From positions 930,001 to 994,000 of the forward strand of contig NZ_CP109999.1 in the NCBI RefSeq assembly GCF_025947145.1: a stretch of 64,000 nucleotides of DNA, read 5' to 3'. The notes beneath the pieces are model-generated. The model was not told where the DNA came from and did no database searches. It saw nothing but the letters and a program-made list of their open reading frames with translations. The DNA is from Flavobacterium sp. N1994. GTDB taxonomy: Bacteria > Bacteroidota > Bacteroidia > Flavobacteriales > Flavobacteriaceae. The translations under genes and the position numbers were made by a program. Positions 27,801 to 34,477 of the stretch are shown piece after piece. Position 1 is the stretch's first letter. Each line of letters opens with the position of its first letter.

Positions 27801-27950
27801 TTTTAAACACATAGAAACATAGATTAATAATTTCATTTGTGTTGAGATGCTTCGCTTTATATAGATTACATAGTTACTATGAAAATCGAAGATTTTTCTA
27901 TTTTATCTTTTAAAATCTTAAACCTCCTATGATTCTATGTGGTTTAAATT
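27801..27950. repeat. 150-bp inverted-repeat element inside the carboxylase operon
   Basis: The left arm AAACACATAGAAACATAG (about 27804-27822) matches the inverse of the right arm CTATGATTCTATGTGGTTT (about 27927-27945) with small differences. The internal segment has further ACATAG/CTATG motifs. It occupies most of the gap between the two carboxylase genes. From memory, ACATAGAAACATAG-like sequences are common in flavobacterial intergenic DNA, so this may be a MITE- or REP-like dispersed element. Confidence 0.6.
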
Positions 27951-27981
27951 AATTTAATGTGTTAATATAAATCGCTAATTA

Positions 27982-29439
27982 CTAATCACTAATTATTGGT
28001 AATCTTAAGATTTTGGCATCAGCTAAATATTGTTGTAAAGCTATCATCGCGGCAATTTCTGCTTCGGTGTCTAGATTGGCTTTCATTTTTTCAGGATTAT
28101 AATACGCTTTCACAAAACCCGTATCAAAATCTCCGGAACGGAAGGCTTCGTGCTCCATAACAAATTTTCCAAAAGGTAAAGTTGTCGCTACTCCTTCTAC
28201 ATGATAATTATCTATAGCTTTAATCATCAACTCGATGGCTTCTTCACGGGTCTTTCCGTAAGTAACCAGTTTCGATAACATTGGGTCGTAGTAAATAGGC
28301 ACTTCCATACCTTCTTCAATTCCGTTATCCACACGAATGCCTTCGCCCACAGGCAATTGATAAGTACTTAAAAGCCCCACATTCGGCAAGAAATCATTCA
28401 TAGAATCTTCGGCATATACTCGAAGTTCCATAGCGTGACCGTGAATTACTAAATCCTCTTGTTTGATAGTTAGTTCTTCGCCTCGAGCTACTCGAATTTG
28501 TAATTCTACTAAGTCTAAACCAGAAACCATTTCGGTAACGGGATGTTCCACTTGCAAACGGGTGTTCATTTCCAAAAAATAGAAATTGTGTTTATCGTCC
28601 ATCAAAAACTCTACGGTTCCAGCTCCAAGATAATCACAAGCGCGAGCCACTTTTACAGCAGCCTCTCCCATTTCTTTACGTTTTTCCGGAGTTAAAATAG
28701 ACGATGGCGCTTCTTCCACAACTTTTTGATGACGACGTTGAATGCTACATTCTCTTTCAAAAACATACAACACATTGCCATGACTATCCGCCATAATTTG
28801 GATTTCGATGTGGCGCGGTTTGGTTACATATTTTTCAATAAAAACAGAACCATCTCCAAAAGCAGAAGTAGCTTCACTAATCGCTCTATCCATTTGGGAA
28901 ACAAAATCTTCTTCTCTTTCCACGATACGCATTCCCTTTCCACCACCACCTGCAGAGGCTTTAATCAAAATAGGAAAACCTACTTCTTTAGCTGATCTTT
29001 TCGCTTCTTCAATATCTGTAATGGCATGGTCAATACCCGGAACCATTGGAATATTGTATTGCATCACTGCTTCTTTCGCTGCCAATTTACTTCCCATCAT
29101 TTCAATGGCTTTGGATTTGGGTCCGATGAAAATGATGTTGTTTTTTTCGCATTCTTCCGCAAAAGCGGAGTTCTCACTCAAGAAACCATAGCCAGGATGA
29201 ACGGCATCTACACTAAGTTCTTTACAAACTTCAATAATCTTATCGCCACGCAAATACGATTGACTAGAAGCAGCTTCTCCAATGCAAACGGCTTCATCAG
29301 CATATTTAACGTGAAGTGCATTTCTGTCGGCTGTTGAAAAAACGGCTACTGTTTTAATACCCATTTTCTTAGCGGTCTTCATTACCCTAATGGCAATTTC
29401 ACCCCTATTGGCAACTAATATTTTGGTTATTTTTTTCAT
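27982..29439 (-). CDS. Biotin carboxylase subunit
   Basis: ATP-dependent carboxylation of biotin. At 485 residues it has the AccC architecture: an N-terminal domain (KILVANRGEIAIRVMKTAKK), an ATP-grasp domain with KASAGGGGKGMRIV, then EMNTRLQVEHPVTE and the C-terminal biotin carboxylase domain (HAMELRVYAED). The tail of about 35 residues is longer than that of E. coli AccC. It works with the carrier protein encoded just upstream and the carboxyltransferase downstream. Confidence 0.95.
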   Translation of the reverse strand: MKKITKILVANRGEIAIRVMKTAKKMGIKTVAVFSTADRNALHVKYADEAVCIGEAASSQSYLRGDKIIEVCKELSVDAVHPGYGFLSENSAFAEECEKNNIIFIGPKSKAIEMMGSKLAAKEAVMQYNIPMVPGIDHAITDIEEAKRSAKEVGFPILIKASAGGGGKGMRIVEREEDFVSQMDRAISEATSAFGDGSVFIEKYVTKPRHIEIQIMADSHGNVLYVFERECSIQRRHQKVVEEAPSSILTPEKRKEMGEAAVKVARACDYLGAGTVEFLMDDKHNFYFLEMNTRLQVEHPVTEMVSGLDLVELQIRVARGEELTIKQEDLVIHGHAMELRVYAEDSMNDFLPNVGLLSTYQLPVGEGIRVDNGIEEGMEVPIYYDPMLSKLVTYGKTREEAIELMIKAIDNYHVEGVATTLPFGKFVMEHEAFRSGDFDTGFVKAYYNPEKMKANLDTEAEIAAMIALQQYLADAKILRLPIISD

Positions 29440-29498
29440 ATTTTAAAGATTAAAAGAAGAAAGATCCTATCTTGTTTCTTGCTTCTTGTTTCTATTTT

Positions 29499-29984
29499 CT
29501 ATTCAAATTCAATTAGTAATTGTCCTTTATCTACAGCGTGTCCTTTTTCAACAGCAATCGATTTAATCACTCCATCTCGTGGTGAAATAAAACTGTTTTC
29601 CATTTTCATGGCTTCTAAGATGATTAAAAGGTCGTTTTCTTTTACTTCTTGGCCCACAGCAACATTAATTTCAAGAATTAATCCAGGCATAGGAGCTTTG
29701 ATAGCATTGATTACTTTAGTGCGTCCGCGTTCAATGCCCATGCTTTTTATCAACCGGTCCAAATCATTGGCTATCGCTACTTCATAAGTATTGTTGTTGA
29801 CTTTAACAGTGTATTTTTTGGCCAAAAAATCAGCAGCTATAATTTCTGCTTTATAGGGTTTGGAATCTTGGAGAACATGAAATTTATTTTTTTCAACGCT
29901 GACAGCATCTAATTTTTTTAGATCGCTTTCAGACAAATCAAAAGAGAGGTTGTGATTTACCGAAAGTGTATAAGAGTTACTCAT
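29499..29984 (-). CDS. Biotin carboxyl carrier protein of the acyl-CoA carboxylase
   Basis: From ATG 29984 (MSNSYTLSV) the product has 161 residues. The C-terminal 70 residues form a biotinyl domain with the attachment motif EAMKMENSF (biotin on the Lys). The N-terminal part is a linker/beta domain. The open frame extends 22 residues further upstream, but that stretch overlaps the likely promoter and has no ATG. It is the first gene of the carboxylase operon. Confidence 0.92.
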   Translation of the reverse strand: MSNSYTLSVNHNLSFDLSESDLKKLDAVSVEKNKFHVLQDSKPYKAEIIAADFLAKKYTVKVNNNTYEVAIANDLDRLIKSMGIERGRTKVINAIKAPMPGLILEINVAVGQEVKENDLLIILEAMKMENSFISPRDGVIKSIAVEKGHAVDKGQLLIEFE

Positions 29985-30006
29985 AATTCTTAATTTAAAT
30001 TTGAAG

Positions 30007-30014
30007 TAAAAATA
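30007..30014 (-). promoter_or_regulatory. Candidate -7 box (TATTTTTA, minus strand) for the carboxylase operon
   Basis: TATTTTTA resembles TAnnTTTG (last base differs) and lies 22 bp before the carrier protein ATG. Confidence 0.35.
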
Positions 30015-30094
30015 GGGATTCGAAATCGATTGCGAAATGATAAAAATCAATTTATTGCTTATTTAATATAGTTATGTGACATTTTTTACTGGAT

Positions 30095-30157
30095 ATCAGA
30101 AGATATGTGACTTACATCAAAGGATATTCGACTTCCATCAGAAGATATTGGATTACC
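30095..30157 (+). repeat. Three 21-bp tandem repeats
   Basis: Copies begin at 30095, 30116 and 30137, with approximate unit ATCAGAAGATATTNGACTTCC. The rest of the roughly 300-bp gap between the carboxylase operon and the next gene shows only a -7 box at 30191. The 21-bp period is the same as that of the larger tract at 32001. Confidence 0.8.
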
Positions 30158-30190
30158 AACAAAAGAAAAGTAGCTAACCGAAATTATGTT

Positions 30191-30198
30191 TATATTTG
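30191..30198 (+). promoter_or_regulatory. -7 box (TATATTTG) for the hydrolase lipoprotein gene
   Basis: TATATTTG fits TAnnTTTG and lies 90 bp before the ATG at 30289. It is 33 bp after the 21-bp repeat tract, which could therefore act as an upstream regulatory region. Confidence 0.5.
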
Positions 30199-30288
30199 AA
30201 TATTATGCGATTGAAGTAATTCACTAACAACACGCTAGTTACCTTTTTAATTTCTATTATCTAAATAATAACTCATAAATTATAAAAC

Positions 30289-31359
30289 ATGAAAATGAAA
30301 CTACTCCTAAGTACTTTGCTAACATTACTGTTATTGACGGGTTGTAAAGAAAGTAAAACCGAAGATTCCATAAAAGCCAATTATTTGGATTTCTCCAAAA
30401 GAGATGACCAAGCTACTGGTGGTATCAAAATGATTCCCATTACTACACCTATTGGCAAGTTTAAGGTTTGGACCAAAACAGTGGGGAACAATCCCAAAAT
30501 AAAAGTGCTTTTACTTCACGGAGGCCCTGGCGGAACCCATGAATTCTTTGAAAGTTTTGATGGTTATTTTCCGCAAGAAAGCATCGAGTATATTTATTAT
30601 GATCAATTAGGGTCTTACTACAGCGATCAACCCAATGACAACAGACTTTGGACGACAGAGCGTTTTGTAGAAGAAGTGGAACAAGTCCGTAAAGCCTTGA
30701 AATTAGACAATACTAATTTCTATTTAATGGGACAATCTTGGGGCGGAATTCTTGCCATGGAATATGCACTGAAATACCAAAAGAATTTAAAAGGATTAAT
30801 CATCGCCAATATGATGGCCAGTGCACCAGCATATAACAAATATGCGGAAGATGTGTTAGGTCCAAAATTACCAAAAGAAGTCTTTGACCAAATCAAAACT
30901 TTTGAAAAAAATAAAGACTACACCAATCCAAAATATATGGAATTGCTAATGAAATATTACTATTCAGAACACATCTTAAGAAAACCTGTTGAACAATGGC
31001 CTGAGTCTATCAACAGAGCTTTCAAACACCTGAATCCTAATGTATATGTGTTTATGCAGGGTCCGAGTGAGTTTGGAATCACTGGTGATGCTACTCTAAA
31101 AAATTGGGACGTAACTGCTCGTTTAAAAACATTGACTATCCCTACTTTAGCCATTGGAGCTCAATACGACACTATGGACCCCAAACACATGGAATGGATA
31201 TCTAATGAAGTGCAAAACGGACGGTTCTTATATTGTCCTAACGGAAGTCATTGCTCTCAATATGATGACCAAGAACATTACTTCCCCGGAGTTATTAAGT
31301 TCTTGAAAGACGTTGATAATGGGACTTTCAAGAAAGAAACTAGTCATCAATTACAATAG
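30289..31359 (+). CDS. Proline iminopeptidase-like alpha/beta hydrolase lipoprotein
   Basis: A 356-residue lipoprotein: signal peptide with lipobox LLTGCK (Cys about residue 19). The rest is an alpha/beta hydrolase of peptidase family S33. LLHGGPGGTHEF is the oxyanion motif of proline iminopeptidases, GQSWGGILAMEY carries the nucleophile Ser, and GAQYDTMDP and NGSHCSQYDD supply the Asp and His. It would remove N-terminal Pro from peptides or hydrolyse a related substrate at the outer envelope. A second ATG two codons downstream (30295) is an alternative start. Confidence 0.9.
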   Translation: MKMKLLLSTLLTLLLLTGCKESKTEDSIKANYLDFSKRDDQATGGIKMIPITTPIGKFKVWTKTVGNNPKIKVLLLHGGPGGTHEFFESFDGYFPQESIEYIYYDQLGSYYSDQPNDNRLWTTERFVEEVEQVRKALKLDNTNFYLMGQSWGGILAMEYALKYQKNLKGLIIANMMASAPAYNKYAEDVLGPKLPKEVFDQIKTFEKNKDYTNPKYMELLMKYYYSEHILRKPVEQWPESINRAFKHLNPNVYVFMQGPSEFGITGDATLKNWDVTARLKTLTIPTLAIGAQYDTMDPKHMEWISNEVQNGRFLYCPNGSHCSQYDDQEHYFPGVIKFLKDVDNGTFKKETSHQLQ

Positions 31360-31435
31360 AGGTTATTAACAATTACTGATTTTAAAAAGTTAACAATTAA
31401 ACAGTTACCAAATTATTACATGCTCATTCTTTTAA

Positions 31436-31443
31436 TACTTTTA
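31436..31443 (+). promoter_or_regulatory. Candidate -7 box (TACTTTTA) for the membrane protein at 31471
   Basis: TACTTTTA resembles TAnnTTTG and lies 27 bp before the ATG. Confidence 0.35.
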
Positions 31444-31470
31444 ATGTACTAACCAATTAAATTATTAATT

Positions 31471-31866
31471 ATGAATGTTAAAAACTTTATTGTCGGTGGA
31501 ATTGTTGGCGGAATTGTAGACTTTTTAATGGGATGGCTCGTTTGGGGCATTTTGCTGAAAGACACTTTTCCTAAACCTGAGGGCGCCGGAGCAGAAAACA
31601 TGACCTTTATTTTCTTAGGATGCCTGTTTTTCGGATTTTTAATTTCTTATGTTTTTTCAAAAGGAGAAGGCATTTCTACTTGCATGAATGGAATTAAAAT
31701 GGCTGTCGGTATTGCCTTATTCTTAGGCTTAAGTGATAATTTCTTTAGAAACATGTATAAAGAAGTTATTGATTTTAAGTTAATGGGAATTGACATTGTA
31801 GCTACAATGGTCGTAGCAGCAGTTGTAGGAGCCGCTGTTGCCGTAGTCAACGGTAAAATGAAGTAA
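31471..31866 (+). CDS. Small four-helix membrane protein of unknown function
   Basis: A 131-residue protein with about four membrane helices, glycine-rich at the start (FIVGGIVGGIVDFLMGW) and at the end (VAAVVGAAVAVVNGKMK). The pattern is common in flavobacterial genomes but no function is known to me. It is a single-gene unit with its own terminator. Confidence 0.75.
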   Translation: MNVKNFIVGGIVGGIVDFLMGWLVWGILLKDTFPKPEGAGAENMTFIFLGCLFFGFLISYVFSKGEGISTCMNGIKMAVGIALFLGLSDNFFRNMYKEVIDFKLMGIDIVATMVVAAVVGAAVAVVNGKMK

Positions 31867-31886
31867 TTACATAGTTTTTATAATGA

Positions 31887-31923
31887 GAAAACGCCTGAGA
31901 TTAAATTCTCAGGCGTTTTTTTT
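31887..31923 (+). terminator. Terminator after the membrane protein gene
   Basis: AAAACGCCTGAGA/TCTCAGGCGTTTT hairpin followed by a T run, 21 bp after the stop. Confidence 0.9.
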
Positions 31924-32000
31924 ATTATAGGTAGTCTAAATACAAAGCCTGACTAATTGTTTTATTCTAACATAAAGCAACATTATATATTACCCTGATA

Positions 32001-32288
32001 TATTATTCATGAAGATGGGGTATTCATTCATGAAGATGGGATATTCATATATGAAGATGGGATATTCATTCATGACGATGACATATTTATCTATGACGAT
32101 GGCATATTTATCTATGACGGTGGGGTATGCATTTATGACGATGGAATATTTATCTATGACGGCGGGGTATTCATTCATGACGATGGCATATTTATCTATG
32201 ACGGCGGGGTATTCATCCATGACTATGTACTATTTATCTATGATGGCGGGGTATTCATTTATGACGATGGCATATTCATTTATTGGCG
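32001..32288. repeat. Thirteen 21-bp tandem repeats (TATTyATyyATGACGrTGGsr)
   Basis: Thirteen full copies and one partial copy run from 32001 to about 32288 with an exact 21-bp period (first copy 20 bp). From copy 4 on, two variants mostly alternate, giving a 42-bp higher order. Both strands stay open across the tract because 21 is a multiple of 3, giving heptad-like peptides. I see no promoter or start context for a gene. The tract fills most of a 600-bp gene-free gap before the stress island. Confidence 0.9.
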
Positions 32289-32354
32289 TATCAATTAAAA
32301 TAGGAGAAATAAAATAACATTTAATTAGTTTTTTAAGACCATTAAAAGTAAAAA

Positions 32355-32420
32355 TGTGGGAAATATGCAACTTAATAAAATTATTATGCAAGAGTTAACA
32401 GATAAAAGGAATAACCTTTG
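32355..32420 (+). promoter_or_regulatory. Island promoter 1 (GAAAT / TATGCAAG / AACCTTTG)
   Basis: TGTG at 32355, GAAAT at 32360, box 2 TATGCAAG at 32385 and -7 box AACCTTTG at 32413. Spacing from GAA(A)T: 25 bp to box 2 and 53 bp to the -7 box. Drives the small membrane protein at 32466. Confidence 0.6.
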
Positions 32421-32465
32421 TCGCTGTATCGTTTAACAGTTGTTTACCAACATTAAAAAAGGAAT

Positions 32466-32660
32466 ATGAATCTAAAAAGAATTTTTGGAGCACTACTTAC
32501 ACTATTAGGAATAGGAAGTCTCATCTATGCCGCACAAGTATTTCTGTCAGCAACAGAAAGCACTAGAGATATAAAAACACTAGTCATATATGGAGTCTTA
32601 GGATTACTTTTTTTTATTTCAGGTATCAATTTAGTAAGAACTACCAAGGATGAATCGTAG
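32466..32660 (+). CDS. Two-helix small membrane protein
   Basis: A 64-residue protein with two membrane helices (about 6-26 and 38-58) and a charged C-terminus (RTTKDES). The family is unknown. It is the first gene of the stress island and has the shared island promoter (GAAAT, TATGCAAG, AACCTTTG) 50-110 bp upstream, which ties it to the OmpA and Mla-region genes. Confidence 0.7.
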   Translation: MNLKRIFGALLTLLGIGSLIYAAQVFLSATESTRDIKTLVIYGVLGLLFFISGINLVRTTKDES

Positions 32661-32712
32661 GTGTCAATATAAATTGAATTTAAACATATCGTTTTCCTCA
32701 ATTTAAAGTGAC

Positions 32713-32720
32713 TACCTTTG
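32713..32720 (+). promoter_or_regulatory. -7 box (TACCTTTG) for the cupin gene
   Basis: TACCTTTG is a perfect TAnnTTTG box, 69 bp before the cupin ATG. Unlike its neighbours, it lacks the GAAT and TGTGTAAC boxes at the expected distances. Confidence 0.55.
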
Positions 32721-32788
32721 TATATATAATATTACATAGAAATCTATTTTGTGATATTGTTATTTATTATAACCCTTAAAAAAAAATC

Positions 32789-33130
32789 ATGGATACTTCG
32801 GAACTTGACAAAGCTAAATCTCACATTATTGTTGAAATCATTCAATACATTCCCAATGCAGTGGTAAGCAAAACTATTATCAAAAAAACAACAGGAAACA
32901 TTACAGCTTCCTCTTTTGACGCCGGAGAAGAACTGGAAGAAAAAATATCTCCCTATGATAATTACATTCAAATTATTGATGGAACTGCCGAAATAGTTAT
33001 CAAAAAACACAAACACAAATTGTGCTTAGGAGAAGGAATCATTATTCCAGCACATGCACAACATAGCTTTAATGCTAACGAGCAATTCAAAATGATTTCT
33101 ACCATTATTAAAAGTGGTTACGAAGATTAG
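32789..33130 (+). CDS. Cupin-domain protein
   Basis: A 113-residue single-cupin protein. The pattern GEELEEKISPYDNYIQIIDGTAEIVI and LCLGEGIIIPAHAQHSFNANEQFKM matches the two conserved cupin motifs, with a His in the second. Stand-alone cupins of this size often bind a metal or sense a small ligand. It has its own -7 box and precedes the AraC pair by 118 bp, so it may act with them. The ligand is not known. Confidence 0.85.
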   Translation: MDTSELDKAKSHIIVEIIQYIPNAVVSKTIIKKTTGNITASSFDAGEELEEKISPYDNYIQIIDGTAEIVIKKHKHKLCLGEGIIIPAHAQHSFNANEQFKMISTIIKSGYED

Positions 33131-33248
33131 AGCTTGCCCTTCCTAATTTTCATTTCTACTAAAAGTTACCGCATATTCGAAAGAAAAAATAAAAAATTAG
33201 TTTAACGTTGAAAGTGCAACGAAGTGCTTTTCAAATGAACTACCAAAA

Positions 33249-33809
33249 ATGAAACTCTATATCAAATATATGGTCAGCTTGCGGTGCAAAATGTTAGTCA
33301 AAGAAGAATTAAAAAACTTGGGATTACATTATGTATTGGTAGAATTAGGCACTGTTGAAATTATAGAAAACATTACTCCAGAAATACGCGAAAAACTCAA
33401 AGCCAATTTACTTGAATCTGGTTTAGAATTGATGGATGACAAAAAAGCTATGCTTATTGAAAAAATAAAAATTGTCATCACCGAAATGATTCATTACAAC
33501 GATGAATTACCCAAAGTAAACTACTCCGAATACATCAGTAAAATAATGGGGTATGATTATACTTATTTGGCGAACATCTTTTCTGAAGTCAAAGGAATTA
33601 CCATAGAACACTACATCATTGCCCACAAAATTGAGAAGGTAAAAGAGTTGTTACTTTATGACGAACTCAACCTCACCGTGATATCCTATAAAATGAACTA
33701 CAGTAGTGTTTCGCATTTATCCACCCAATTCAAAAAAGTTACTGGCTTAACCCCTACTTTCTTTAAAAATCTTAAAGACAAAAAGCGGAATACTCTTGAC
33801 GAAGTGTGA
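33249..33809 (+). CDS. AraC-type regulator with HMA-like N-terminal domain (first of a pair)
   Basis: A 186-residue regulator. The C-terminal half (about 95-180) is an AraC-type double helix-turn-helix (YLANIFSEVKGITIEHYI, ELLLYDELNLTVISYKMNYSSVSHLSTQFKKVTGLTP). Residues 1-80 (MKLYIKYMVSLRCKM...) have a beta-alpha-beta-beta-alpha-beta look like heavy-metal-associated domains, but with RC instead of CxxC. The next gene encodes a close paralogue. It probably controls genes of the surrounding stress island; the exact sites are inferred. Confidence 0.85.
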   Translation: MKLYIKYMVSLRCKMLVKEELKNLGLHYVLVELGTVEIIENITPEIREKLKANLLESGLELMDDKKAMLIEKIKIVITEMIHYNDELPKVNYSEYISKIMGYDYTYLANIFSEVKGITIEHYIIAHKIEKVKELLLYDELNLTVISYKMNYSSVSHLSTQFKKVTGLTPTFFKNLKDKKRNTLDEV

Positions 33810-33869
33810 ATCTTGCAATTTAAACTGATTATTGTGTAACCTAGTAACGCTTCAAAAAGTAAACCTTTG
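33805..33869 (+). promoter_or_regulatory. Island promoter 2 (GAATC / TGTGTAAC / AACCTTTG)
   Basis: TGTG at 33805, GAATC at 33808, box 2 TGTGTAAC at 33833 and -7 box AACCTTTG at 33862. It starts inside the end of the first AraC gene and drives the second. Confidence 0.65.
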
Positions 33870-33895
33870 CCCAAAAAAGTCAAAAAATAGAGAAT

Positions 33896-34462
33896 TTGAA
33901 ACTATATATAAAATACATGGTCAGTACCCGTTGCAAAATGATGGTAAAAGAGGAACTTAAAAAATTAGGTTTACACTTTATGATTGTTGATTTGGGCGTG
34001 GTTGATATTATGGAGGACATCTCGGATAACACAAGGGCCCTTCTCAAAGCTGGTTTATTAGAATCGGGATTGGAACTTATGGATGACAAGAGAGCCATCA
34101 TGATTGAAAAGATCAAAAACGTAATCATTGAAATGGTGCACTATGCAGAGGAGCCACTAAAAGTGACTTTCTCAGAATACCTTAGCGAAAAATTAGATCA
34201 AAACTATACCACGCTTGCCAACTTATTTTCGGAAGTACAAGGAACCACTATAGAGCAATTTGTGATTTTACACAAAGTGGAACGCATCAAAGAACTTATC
34301 ATTTATGACGAACTGAACATTACGGAAATTGCCTGGAAAATGAACTACAGCAGTGTAGCCCATTTATCTACACAATTTAAAAAAGTAACGGGTTTATCGC
34401 CTTCCCATTTCAAACTACTTAAAGACAAACGAAGAAGCCCCATTGAAGAAGTAGGCAATTAA
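33896..34462 (+). CDS. AraC-type regulator with HMA-like N-terminal domain (second of a pair)
   Basis: A 188-residue paralogue of the 33249 product, sharing MKLYIKYMVS.RCKM.VKEELK at the start and KMNYSSV.HLSTQFKKVTGL.P in the AraC domain. The homologous start codon here is TTG (33896) rather than ATG; an internal ATG (Met8) is the alternative. Its own promoter carries the island boxes GAATC/TGTGTAAC/AACCTTTG, so it may be autoregulated. It lies 15 bp before the hybrid kinase and probably forms an operon with it. Confidence 0.85.
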   Translation: MKLYIKYMVSTRCKMMVKEELKKLGLHFMIVDLGVVDIMEDISDNTRALLKAGLLESGLELMDDKRAIMIEKIKNVIIEMVHYAEEPLKVTFSEYLSEKLDQNYTTLANLFSEVQGTTIEQFVILHKVERIKELIIYDELNITEIAWKMNYSSVAHLSTQFKKVTGLSPSHFKLLKDKRRSPIEEVGN

Positions 34463-34477
34463 TGTTAATTAAATTAG

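Noticed and set aside
28808..29191. Plus-strand ORF of 127 residues opposite biotin carboxylase
   Set aside because: It is antisense to a well-conserved gene and its translation resembles no protein.
31990..32317. Two overlapping ORFs (76 and 102 residues) on opposite strands
   Set aside because: Both come from the 21-bp repeat tract, whose period keeps all frames open; neither has promoter support and both would be pure heptad repeats.
33174..33240. Eighth copy of the island promoter before the first AraC gene
   Set aside because: An AGTTTAAC-like box is present, but GAAT and the -7 box are not at the fixed distances.
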